The position numbers and the translations under genes were made by a program. The notes beneath the pieces are model-generated. The model did not search any database. It was not told where the DNA came from and saw only the letters and a list, made by a program, of their open reading frames with translations. From contig JAURVB010002168.1 of assembly GCA_033002965.1 (NCBI GenBank), forward strand, positions 1 through 64,000: DNA of 64,000 bases, in the 5' to 3' direction. The stretch is from Piper betle (lineage: Eukaryota; Streptophyta; Magnoliopsida; Piperales; Piperaceae). Each line of letters begins with the position of its first letter. Position 1 is the first letter of the stretch. Shown here piece after piece: positions 22,643 through 34,200 of the stretch.

Positions 22643-23110
22643 TGTAAAACTCTGGCTTTCAGCCTAATGGTATTAGTTTTAGTTTGGTGTCAACAAAGAT
22701 CGAGTTGCTTGCTTGGCCCTTTTTGCTACAAACTTATGTATGGTATGTATGTGCAAGCCACGACCGTAGTCTCCCTGATGCTCGGTGCCTCATGGCTGGA
22801 TAGTATGCTGTCTCTACTCTTATTTTTTATTTTTGTTTGAGTTAAGTCTAGTTAAGTTTAAGAACTTGTCTATCACAAGTCTAGTATATTTGTTGCATGT
22901 GTGGACCGCTTTCAAACGATCTTAGCCCTTGTGGGTTCGGCAACATGGTTTTCGAGGTCACCCTGATCGCTTTAGGGTGAAAACCCTAACTATGTGCAAC
23001 CTACATTGAGCTCAAGGGCACCCTACCAATGCAAGCTCCCTTGCACTAGCCCTTTGAGGGTTAGGGTTTTGGAGTTGAGCACAAAGGCTCAAGCCTAGCG
23101 CCCAAATTTG
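22643..23110 (+). mobile_element. Second LTR-like fragment, paralogous to 61396-61923
   Basis: Begins TGTAAAACTCTGGC and shares a colinear series of landmarks with 61396-61860 (CCCTGATGCT/CCCTTGATGCT, CTTATTTTTTATTTTT, ATCTTAGCCC/ATCCTAGCCC, AACCCTA). No matching end or target duplication was found, so its 3' limit is uncertain. Confidence 0.5.
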
Positions 23111-25400
23111 AAAATTTACCCCTTTTTTCCATCTGGTGCAAAGGCGTTACTCTAACCCCCATACACGTGAACAAACTTATGTGTGCGTCGATTCAGCAAG
23201 CTTGCGTGCCTGGTTTTGTCAACTTTTAGTAATCTAGTTGTTAGAGGCCAGTGCTAAGGCACTGGGAGAGCACAGTAGCGCTGGGCTTTTTCCCCTTTTC
23301 TACAAATTCTCCCCTTTTCCTCCATTTTTCATCTTTGCTTCTTCTTCCACTCTGACAGCTCCCTTGCTCCTTTGCCTCTCCTCTTCTTCTCTAGACATTC
23401 CTCACCTCCTCCATCTTCTCAAATCTTGGCCAAGACCCTATGGTTGTAAGTCTTAGGGTAGGAAGCCCCAAGAGACCTTCACTAAGAACCGGTTGAGGTA
23501 AAGGTGCTTCCTTTTGCCTCTTTTCAGTGATTGTGGTTGTTGTTTGTGTATTTTGTGTGTGTTTGTATTTTTTATGAATTTTTCAAATGTAGATCTATGT
23601 GCTAGGAGCCTGTAGGCCATTTTTTCATTATTTTATCATATATATAAAAATAGTTATGTATTTTTGAATATTGTATGATCACATATTTGCACTGTTTTGA
23701 CAAATAAATCATGTCTCATGATATATGTTGCAGATCTGCATGATTCACTCTTATTAACTTCAAAAGATATAGATCTACAAGATTTGTTTAGATTGTTTTG
23801 TCTAATTATGCATATATGAGCATGAACAAATGCCAAACTTAGCAAAAGGTGGCAGCTTTACGGTCCCATTGACCTGGCTGTCCCTTTCCCAATTTTTACA
23901 CAATATTGTAGGAAGTATTTGAATGGTATCTTTTGCAAGATTGCTGCTCAGGATGCCAACTACCTCTTATTTAACTACCATGCTAAAATAACCCCAGTAA
24001 GGATGTGAACAAAACCTTAAATGCATTGTGTGTTTGTTGTTCTATTGATGTGATATGCCATGAGTTTGTGCTCCATGGTAAGCCTATTAAAAGACGTTAA
24101 TAAAATATATAAAAATTACCTATGAACTCATTAGGTGTCTACCGGAAACTTGTAATTTTTAGTCTAAGTTAAAAATCATTTTGGTGGTTAGTTAATTTTG
24201 TGGAGTGTATAGGAATGCACGGTGAAACCCCTAGTTCCCAAACTCTTGTTACAAAATCCATTACCCTCGTTATTTGGTGGTGAAATTGCATAAAATTTTA
24301 TCCACACCTTAGAATTTATCCCAGTAACATCACCCTAAAATTTGAGAGATAATGACTCACTATATTTTGCGAGAGAAATTTTCCAAACTAAGTAGGTCCA
24401 GCTAGCTATAGAACCGACCTACCCAATGCCTTCCATTACCGAGTCTACTTAGGCCCAAATCCTTGGTGGTTAGTTAATTTTTTTGAGTGTATAGAAATGC
24501 ATGGTGAAACCCCTAGTTCCCTAGCTTTGTTACAAAATCCATTAGCCTTGTTATTTGGTAGTGAAATTGCATAAAATTTTACCCAAACCTTAGGATTTAT
24601 CCCATTAATATCACCTTAAAATTTGAGAGCCAATGGCTAAGTAGATTTTGTGGGAGAAATTTTTCAATCCAAGTAGGTCCAACCAGCTCCAGAACCAACC
24701 AACCCAATGCCTTCCATTCCTGAGTCCACTTAGGCCTAAATCCTTGGAATTTTGACTTGAAATTTTACAAGATTCATGCCCACGATTTTGGCTAATCTTT
24801 TCATATTACCCAGGCCCATTTGAAGTGTCCAAACCCAGGAACAAGACTTAGGAAAATTGGTGCTCAGCCTAGAAACACTGTTTTCAGCACCTTAGCTGAA
24901 CCTTAGTGGACCTAATTTGCCATGATGCCCCATAAGCCAACACTTTGTAGGTTGGAGTCTCAAGTCCTGCTGGTCTAAATCTCAGCCCATTTGGATATCA
25001 TTTGTCCTGTCCAAAAAATCATTCAATTACGTTCAACGATTAAACTCTAAGAGTGGAACTCTTCTACTAAGTGTACTTGTAACTTTAAACCTTAATTAAA
25101 GCTACCTAATAAAATTGAACATGTCATTAAGCAATATTATTAAGTAATTAGGTTTTCTGTGTTCCGCATGTGTTGGAGATAGGAAATATTTCCTACCGAA
25201 GTCTTACTATGCTAAAATATTGTAAACTGTTGTGCATAAAAAGATGTTGTGCTGGGTGAGTCATGCCTATATACCGTTTATACTCTTAGAAAATTTTTTT
25301 TATGCTTTATTTTTTAACGCACAACTAATCTCATATTGGGGTTCAAACATGAAAAATTTGCGAGGTTTACTTTTGCTTTTCCAAACCTGAAGAATCATGG
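23111..25400. other. Repeat-derived intergenic stretch
   Basis: Contains a pyrimidine-rich tract (23280-23420), a TG/TTTG-rich tract (23520-23580) and the 282-bp tandem duplication described separately. No coding region is supported. Confidence 0.45.
24181..24743. repeat. Tandem duplication of a 282-bp unit
   Basis: Two head-to-tail copies, 24181-24462 and 24463-24743, each starting TTGGTGGTTAGTTAATTTT and ending in AGGCC(C/T)AAATCC. They differ by scattered substitutions and few indels (about 85-90% by eye). No protein frame is shared by both copies. Confidence 0.9.
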
Positions 25401-28400
25401 CATGCTAAATACAAGTGTGTATAGTAACTATCTATTCTTCCACCAACTTAGTCCCAACACACAAGAATACAACCGACTTATATAATAGGAAAAATGTATG
25501 TGATGAGTGTTACTGGTCTAAAAAATAACTAATCCAAACTGGCAAGGAGAAGCTAATTTCTACAAGGAAAAACTAGAGAACACTCAAAGGGCATCTACTT
25601 AGGAGCATCACGTTGCAAACAAGATAGCATATTGAACTGAACTAGTGGTGTGCCACTCTTAGCATATGATGTTAATAAAAACTTTAACTTTAACCAAATT
25701 ATATAGATGATAAAAACATCATCAATAAAACCTTCTTCAGATTAAATCATCAAGAAAATAGAATATGATAGCGAAAGCTTACCTAAATCCATAAAAGTAA
25801 AATAATTCTTAACTTCTTTAGGTTTTGATCTTCCAAATTTAGCTCCAGTTCTTCAAGACAAGAGTTTTTGGACAATGGGATGCCAAAACAAAATAACTAC
25901 TTGCGAATTTGGGGATCATAACCCTTATTATCCTTATTTTTTCATTATTTTAATTTAGCCTATCATAATGAGAAATTATGAAAAATGGTATCTTACACGT
26001 GTATGCATACTTATATTAATGGCTCATTAAACTTAACTTTAATCAATCAATTTAATTTAGATGGCCATTAAACTTAACTTTAATTAGTCAATTTAATTTA
26101 GGCCTAACCTTAAATAATAGCATATGATATAATTATATATGCATGTATATATACATCCAAAATCCAACATATGACTCTCTCGGCAATATCATATAACTGG
26201 TCCCATTCTCAAGAAAGAGCGCATATCATAAGCCCTATCTAAACTTCTATATAACTTTTGGCCCATAGAACAAAGGCCGAGTGCTTTCAGGCAATTGCCT
26301 TCAGTAGTCAACTGATCCCATAAGTCTAGACATGTGTTATACACAACAGTACTTATCTACTCTACACTTCTCCGGTGTGAAGAAGTTCAAAATATAAAGA
26401 TGTCAGAATCCCTCGAGAATTGAATAACCCTCTTGTTAATCTAGAGCCCATTAATACTTGCATATGCATCTGCTCATAGTATATGCAAGGTCAATTTCAC
26501 CAGCTCTCGGCTCATTAAAATTTGATGAAAACTATATATAGAGCTGGAAAGGGAATTATATGAATAGGTCCAAAGGCAACGTAACTAGGAGCCAAGTTTA
26601 AAATTAATACGAGGGATCTTATCCTTGAGAATTATTAAGTACAAAAATAAAATATGTCTAAATGACCTGTGTTAAGTGTGGTCCGATAAAATAATAACTT
26701 AATATGTTCTAACGATCTGAAAATCAAACCACGATAGTGTAAAATGGTAAATCTAAGAAGAATCCTAGCAGATTTGAGGTTCAAGCCCCAAGTGTATCGT
26801 CACATCTATGGTGAGATCAGACTTCAGAACTTACATTAAAACCCACTATTACATAAAAGGTTGATAATTCTATATAATGCATAATCATAGTGTGTGCTGA
26901 CATCAACAATGTCATCATAGCAAAGGGCAATGCAAAAACGATCAACCAATGGACACTCGACATGTAAAATGAGGCATCATTAAACAATAAACAATAATAA
27001 ATAAATTAAATAAGAAAATAAATCAAAAGAACTATAAATAAAAATAATAGGTGCATGAGTGAACATCAAGAAAAGTAATAAATAATAAATAACAAATTAA
27101 ATGCTTATGAAAATAAATAATTAATTAAATAACAGATAGTAATTAAATAGACAAACAATAGATACATAAATGAACTCATGAATATATAGATGAATAATAT
27201 ATATATATATATAATGAAATAAAATACTATTCATGATTAACAATACTAATATAAATAACAGAATAAATATGAGAGTAAACGTGTGTAAATATTAGCACAT
27301 ACACAAGCAAGTAAATAAATAATTGAATAAATAATTAAATAGATAAATATATAAATAACTAAACAAATAAATATTTAATAATAATTAATCATGAATAATA
27401 ATGATATCATCATCAAATATATGAATGTGTAATCAAACAAAAATAAATAATAACATACGTGCGAACAAATTAAAAATTAAATAAATGAATAAATAAATAA
27501 ATAATAAACATGAATAAAAATAATAGTAATAAGTAATTATAGCATCAATAACAATAAATAATCATACAAGCATGCATCACACCCGACAAATATATAAATA
27601 AATAAAAATAATAAATAAATAAATAAAAACACTCATATCGTCAAAATATGTCAAATAATGTGAATATATATTTAAATTAATATAAGAAATTTTAAATTAT
27701 AAGAAACGGTAGAAAAATAGACTAAAACATTGGAAAAACAGCCCAAAAAGATAACTAGTCAACTAAACCCAGTTGGACTGAGTCAGGCAGATCAACTCAG
27801 TCGGGTCAAGCTATAGTATGGGTTGGGATGGATTGGTGGTCATGGACACGGAAACAAGTTGGCAAACAAGAGCACGGGAATCAAACGAGCATGTGGATGT
27901 GAACACGGGCTTGACATGCACTGTCAGTGCGTGTCATCAAAAAATGCCGACGACGGCACACTGGAGGCTACCGTTGGTCACGATGACCAACGGGTATTTG
28001 GCCGGTGGCTGGCCAAAAAATGATTGGAAAATCTAGGTATCACCACCAGGAATGTGGGAGTCGCCAGTGGTGAACGAACAAGGTCTCAAAAGCTCAACTA
28101 TGAGGAGGGGACTTGATCTAGGTGATCACCCTGGCTGGAGATGGCTCGCCAATTTGGGAAAAAAACCCTGAAAACTTCGGCGGCAATATAAATCTGATGA
28201 AAAAAATGTTGTCATCAGTAGCGACTGTGGAGGTGCCGGTGCTGGTGGAGGTCTGAGTTGATAGTCCACCATGAGGTGGCCATGGTGGCATTGGTTTGGT
28301 GGCCAGAAACTCATCGGCTGGGAGCCAAAGTGGTGGCGACATTAGGGTAGTAAACCTCCAAAATTGTAGGAGAAATTAACAAAAAAATGGGAGATGAAGC

Positions 28401-28468
28401 TATACTTGGTTTGCAAGATTTAGATCTTACCACGTGGCACAATTAGGTCGATTACCAAAAGCATATAC

Positions 28469-28510
<42 letters not shown>

Positions 28511-28650
28511 ATAAAAAACTTGGATCAGTGTCATCAAAAGTCGAAACTGACTTGAAATCTAATAGAGACTCTACAAATAAAAATGTAGACCAAAAGTTAA
28601 ATAGGCCTAAAAACTCTAAACTCAAGTGGGTGAAGACCTCAAGGTAAAAA
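25400..28650 (-). mobile_element. Degenerate inverted LTR of the gypsy family
   Basis: Runs parallel to the solo LTR at 15440-18620: inverted TATA module and GATC-rich motif at about 26520-26650, remnant palindrome at 26671, AAAT-rich tract 27000-27640, GC-rich block 27820-28340, then the CTCAAGTGGGTGA landmark near 28625. Neither terminus nor a target duplication is preserved; limits are approximate. Confidence 0.6.
28472..28509. repeat. (AT)n microsatellite
   Basis: Uninterrupted TA repeat of about 19 units inside the degenerate LTR, at the place where the solo LTR at 15440-18620 also has a TA run (18088-18103). Confidence 0.95.
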
Positions 28651-29765
28651 ATATTCCTAGTATCCTTAATAAAAAACTCTTCTTAGTATATAATAATAAT
28701 TCTTCATTCTACATATGTTAATATAATAAAGAAAAAATATATTAAAACTTGCCACGTGCACAAAATAGTCTACATATACAACATAGTCCACATGTACACA
28801 TTGTCCCTAAATTACGCCCTGTTTTATTAGGAAAATAGTAGTCAAATATTTGCAATTTTATCTATTTCAATTATTTTTACGATTTTACTTTATCTTGACA
28901 AGAAAGCACTAATTAAAATTTTCCTTCTCAATTTTGCATTTTCTTATTAAATCCTCAAATATTTTTACAATTTTATTCTTTCTTATTCAAAAAGTATTAA
29001 TTAAATATTTTACAACTTTGCATTCTTATTTGGAAAATATCAATTAATTGAAGTATATATTGATATATCTAATTCATCAATGGCTAAATTTGGCAAATAT
29101 TATTTTTATTATGGGCGTGCCAAAAATAGTGAAATTGATCAATAATTTGCTATGTTCATAACTAATTATTAAAAATAATTGGGAATTTTTAAATCAAGGT
29201 AAGACTTATAATTGAAGTCAACCTATGATTGTTCATCAATAATTAAAAATAATTGAAAATCCTGAATCACAAAGGTACTATTAATTAATAAGTGAAAAAG
29301 TTTGCTTGAACATACATAGTTAAAATTCATAAATTTTAATCCAATAGAATATAATCTCTAAGTTATTTAATAATTCATAATTATAAATCATAAACAAAAT
29401 AACTATTAATAATATAAAAAAATTTCCAATTCCAACTTGACAATTTTTAAATAATGTAAACTTAAATATTATATTAGAATCTTAATAGAATTTATATGCG
29501 ACGAGCATAGTGCGGGTTTTCGACCAGTGCTTATGAAATTTAAGACTATTTTTATTCTTAATAAGAACTGGTCCTCATTATCTATTATCTATTGAGAAAA
29601 CTAAATGATTTTTAGATGGTCTTATAAGTAAATGTAATTTGTTATTTTTAAATTATTATGAAGGAACTCTTTAATTATAATTCTTTCTGAATGAAAAATC
29701 TCTATATATTAAGATGATAATTTCTACTTAATTTTAATTAATGCATATATATATATATATGTATG

Positions 29766-29820
<55 letters not shown>

Positions 29821-30500
29821 AACATAGCAGTCTTTGACTAGCATTAACAGATGTGGAATATAGATACTCCTTTGGCCAATTTATAGTAAGTTTGAACTAA
29901 AAATCAGGAAGAATGCAAAGAGTAATAAGAATCATAGTCATTATTCTCTTTCCTTAACAGATAAAGATTAAAAAATCTGTGCAATTTTCTAGCTTGATAA
30001 CAGCCATTCCTTTAGACTTGCTTGACCACTCCATATATATATACTAATTAAGCCAAGCCAAAACAGGCATTTCATAATCAAACAAAACTGAGAACGTGTA
30101 TCTCAAGTCTCATCTGAACAACCCAAATCAACGACCCAAAAGGTAAGGGAGCCCATCATTTAGGTGGCCAGAATATATTTGAAAGGATGAGGTCCAATCA
30201 GCCTTCCCTAAATAGAGGAGAGAAGAAGACAGCTTTGAATGGGAAGATTTCTGTTTTGGAGGTCCAAATTTAGTACTTGAATTGGAGAGAGTGCAAATCA
30301 GCAGGTCGTTGACAAAGGAAAGATGATCTGTTGTCACTCCCAACAAATTATTCTCACTTACCATGTATTTCCCTTAATCATCTCCCGTTCAAAAATCTCT
30401 CTTTCTCTCCTCTCCAAAAAAAAACCCATATCATTGATTGAAAGGCTCCGTGAAAATCACGAATTTAATTGATCTCTGCTGATTCTTCTTTCCCCTTCCT
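28651..30500. other. AT-rich intergenic region and distal promoter of the AP2/B3 gene
   Basis: Very AT-rich to ~29820 and without genes. From ~29880 to 30500 composition becomes more mixed, with pyrimidine-rich patches at 30395-30415 and 30487-30502 on the plus strand, consistent with a plant promoter leading to the TATA box at 30508. Confidence 0.5.
29744..29818. repeat. Long (AT)n microsatellite with GTAT interruption
   Basis: About 75 bp of TA dinucleotides, interrupted once by GTATGTATGT at 29761-29770. It is the longest TA run in the window. Confidence 0.95.
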
Positions 30501-30507
30501 TCGCTGC

Positions 30508-30517
30508 TTATAAAAAG
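30508..30517 (+). promoter_or_regulatory. TATA box of the predicted AP2/B3 gene leader
   Basis: TTATAAAAAG, preceded by a pyrimidine-rich patch (CTTTCCCCTTCCTTCGCTG region). Transcription would start about 30 bp downstream, giving a very short first exon that ends at the donor at 30563/30564. Confidence 0.5.
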
Positions 30518-30539
30518 CCCAAGCAACCCATCTCCTCTG

Positions 30540-30563
30540 ATCACTCTCAAGTAGTCTTTACAT
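30540..30563 (+). other. Predicted leader exon of the AP2/B3 gene, ending in AT of the start codon
   Basis: The stretch ends ...TCTTTACAT followed by the strong donor GTAAGT (30564). If spliced to the acceptor at 32770 (GGTTGGCAG|G), the exon's final AT joins the G at 32771 to give ATG in the frame of the downstream coding exon. The start of the exon is an estimate from the TATA box. The intron would be 2207 bp long. This model rests on splice-site and frame agreement only. Confidence 0.45.
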
Positions 30564-31214
30564 GTAAGTCTCTTCCTTACCCTGTCTTGTTTGATTTCAT
30601 TATAGAATTCAATGATAAGATTGTACAGTAAGTATCCGCCACGAACTTACGTATGGTACATATACAACAAGTAGTCTATGCATGCATGCATGCTTCCACT
30701 AGATCAAAATGGGATGGCTTGTCTGCTTGATAAAGTTGATTGATTTTTACTATTAGTTTCTGGAATGTTCATCTCTTCTGAATGATTGAGATTTTTATAT
30801 GCTTTGTCTCAACTCATCAAAGAATGCCCGTTTTTGTTTTCTAACCAATAGCCTATGGTTTCAATTCAGATCTTTTGTATATAGAACTTGTTTTGGTTAG
30901 ACATGCAGCTATCTTTGTGATCAAACATTTGAATTTTTTTTTACTCGTGGAGCAAAAGGAAAACTTTATGCCAACTTGTTCAATTGTCCAAATATATTTG
31001 GGTATAGAGCACACATTCATATATTAGAACAAAGTGTTGGATCCGGTGGAGGGATCACACATTTTATGCAATTTAAATACAATCACTCGCTATAAAAGAA
31101 GTCCAATAATAATAAAATACAGTACTATTGTAGTCCTTCAACATAATCAAATTGAAATTAAAAAACCCATGTAAAAGTTAAATAGAAAGCAGACTTGATC
31201 ATAGGCCAAACACC

Positions 31215-34200
31215 TCATGGAAGCCAACCTTGGATATAGTTGACATTGACATGACTCGGACCAGCAGCAGCTATTGTTATCTGTTCAGGTTGATATCTGC
31301 TTGCAAACCATCGTAGCATTGTAGGAAAAAAATTATATATGTATGTATGTATGTATGTATATAAATTTAGACTTAAAATAATGGGCAATAGTAGATTCAT
31401 ATCAAGAAGCTCACCCTATTTGCAAAGTGGGTTCGCATCCTAGAGGGTGGAAAACTACTTCTCCATGGGGTTCCTCTGGTTTTAGGGCATAGTCTAGTCC
31501 GGCAGCATTGGGATCCCATCCTTGGTTATGGTTCATGTGGCTTCCTTCATCCAACTGAAAAAGCTGAGATATTGAACGGTTACCTTATATCCAAGATGCA
31601 AATTTTGGATGTACCCATAATGTGTAAATTGTTTAGTACTCATGTCATGGTCTTCCCACATAGTGAATTGAATCAATCAATGAACTGGTGAAAAAAATTT
31701 TATTGGATTTCTTTCTTTTTCTCTTCCCTTCTTGGAATAAACCCCAACATTGAAGTATAAGTGATAGGATCATTAATCTTACCGTTCTCCTCAGGGTCTT
31801 GTTAGCTTCGGTGAGCATTTGTTCCTGTGCATTTGATCTTACATCAGAATATGATTTACAGGGTTCATAATAAATAGTTGCAAGGGATAAAGCTGATAAT
31901 AGGCAATAATGAATGTACCGTAAATAAAAAAAGTTTCGTACCTTTCTTTGTAGATCGGCAAGCTGATCAAGCATGCACTGAGTCTGATTAGATGCGCATA
32001 AGTGATTAGACGTAGCAGCAACAATATCAACATTTATTAAAAAAATTATATGATGGGAAATATACTTAGTATTACAATTTTAGGATCACCCAAGACTTGT
32101 AGACATTAAAAATTAGTACATAAACTTATTACCCGAGTAGATCTGATTTGCTTCAATGATGCATCCAACTGCCTTTCAAGCTGTTCTAGCTCTCTGCTAG
32201 ACAGCGGGCCCAAATCCTCACCCAATAGATTTCTGAGAAAAAAAACAGCATGAATGCCATTTCTAACTTTTAAAACTTAATATGCCAGGCTAATGTAAAC
32301 TTTTAAAACTCAATAACCGTGAACGTTAAGCTAGTCTGGTAGTTAAACTGGGGAGCATGGATAAAGATTTTACCTTTGAGTACCCACTTAAGGAACACTT
32401 AGAAAACAATAAACAATAGACACATGCAGAGCAAACTTACCTCTGGGATTGTTGTAGTGTCTCCAATCGAGCTTTGAGTTTCATATATTCCTGGTAGCTA
32501 CTCTGCTCAAAAAAAAAAAAAAACCAAAGTGAGCTTATTAATGGAATTAGATAAATAACTCTTCACAGGACACACAGAATTTTAAAAGTTAGAAGGACAA
32601 TTGTTAGATATGTGCATATAGGACCAAGATGTCCCTAGAATTAATGTCTCGTCATCATGTTACTGTTGTTTGATTATGTTGGTAGTTTTATTGACAATAT
32701 GTTTCTGCTAATGAAAAAGACGTTTGCAGATTGTACTGTTCTAATACATTTTTCTTCTGCGGGTTGGCAGGGAAGTGCTTGAACAAGCAATGATTTCGAC
32801 TTCAATTCTGAAAGATGAGAAGGCAGATTACTCCAATTTGCTTGATGTCTTCTCTACGAGTCCACCTAAAAAACGTCCCAGATTTGAAAGTGGAAGATAC
32901 AAGGGAGTGGTGCTGCAACAAAATGGTCACTGGGGTGCACAGATTTATGCCAACCACAAGCGTTACTGGTTGGGCACCTTCAAATCCGAGAAGGTAGCAG
33001 CCATGGCTTATGACAGTGCTGCCATGAAACTTAGGAGCGATGAATCTCCCTGCAATTTCCCCGGCACAGACCTCACCTTGCAAGAAATGTTCCAAAGCCA
33101 TCACCGTACAGAGACAATACTGAAGGTGATCAGAGATGGGTCATATGGAACAAAGTTAGACGAAGTCGTCAGGGCTCAGTTTTCAGAGAATGCAAGTGGT
33201 AGCTCATGCAATGATCAGAAGACAGGCCCTGACAACCATGGGGAGGTCTTGTGCACCCAACTCTTCCAAAAGGAGCTGACTCCAAGCGATGTAGGTAAAC
33301 TTAACAGGCTTGTCATACCAAAGAAGCATGCAACCAAATACTTCCCAGAAGTGCCTGTAGAAGGTGAGATAGGGGGAGGACTAGATGACTTCCAAATGAA
33401 TTTCTATGACAAACTCCTTAAACCATGGAAGTTTCGTTATTGCTACTGGAAGAGTAGCCAGAGCTTTGTATTCACTAGAGGGTGGAACAGGTTTGTGAAA
33501 GACAAGGGACTGCAACCTAAGGACATGCTAACATTTTATAGGTGTGAATACCGGGATGATGATGAGGAGCTTAAGTGGTTTTGCATGATTGACGCTGAGT
33601 ATAGAAATAAAGAGAATGCAAATGAAGACCAGAAAAATGAAGACCAATCTGGCAGGAAGAAGATAATGCAGCTTCAAGTAGGGTTAGAAGGTCATTGTGA
33701 TGGCAGGCAGAAGATAGAGCTTCAACTAGGTGGGTCAGAAGGTACTTCTGATGGAGATTCAGATCAGCAATATGACAAGGAATGCAAAATAGGGGATGAT
33801 GAAACACCAAGGGTACCGGAGAGGGGTATCAGAATCTTTGGAGTGCAAATTTCAGCTTGAAGTGATGGTCAATTAGGTTTAAGGCTGTAGTCTTTCTTTT
33901 TTGCCTTTTAGCATATAGGTTTGGGTTTTTAGGTCTTCAATCCATACATCGACAGCATTAGAGGGATAGCAAGAGCTTCATGTTTGTTTAATGTTTTTGA
34001 ACTTGGATCTGTCATTTTGTTCAAATCTCTGCCATCACTTCTAAGTTTAGAACAATGGTCATTACTATTTTCCTTTCAATACTTCGTCAGATTCTTCTTA
34101 CACTAGTTTAATCTGGCTTTTGGGGACCAAACCAAATTTCATGCTGAATTATAATGGTTTATTTTACTTAGCTAGAATACATTGATATTACTTATAGAAG

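Noticed and set aside
30128..30364. Minus-strand 78-codon frame upstream of the AP2/B3 TATA box
   Set aside because: No domain recognised, no promoter on that strand; more likely promoter sequence of the plus-strand gene.
31645..32033. Minus-strand frames of 109 and 64 codons
   Set aside because: They read through MADS exon 5 into introns; the real reading is the spliced MADS gene.
32802..33104. Minus-strand 100-codon frame opposite the AP2 domain
   Set aside because: Shadow of the AP2/B3 coding exon; no domain and no splice or promoter support.
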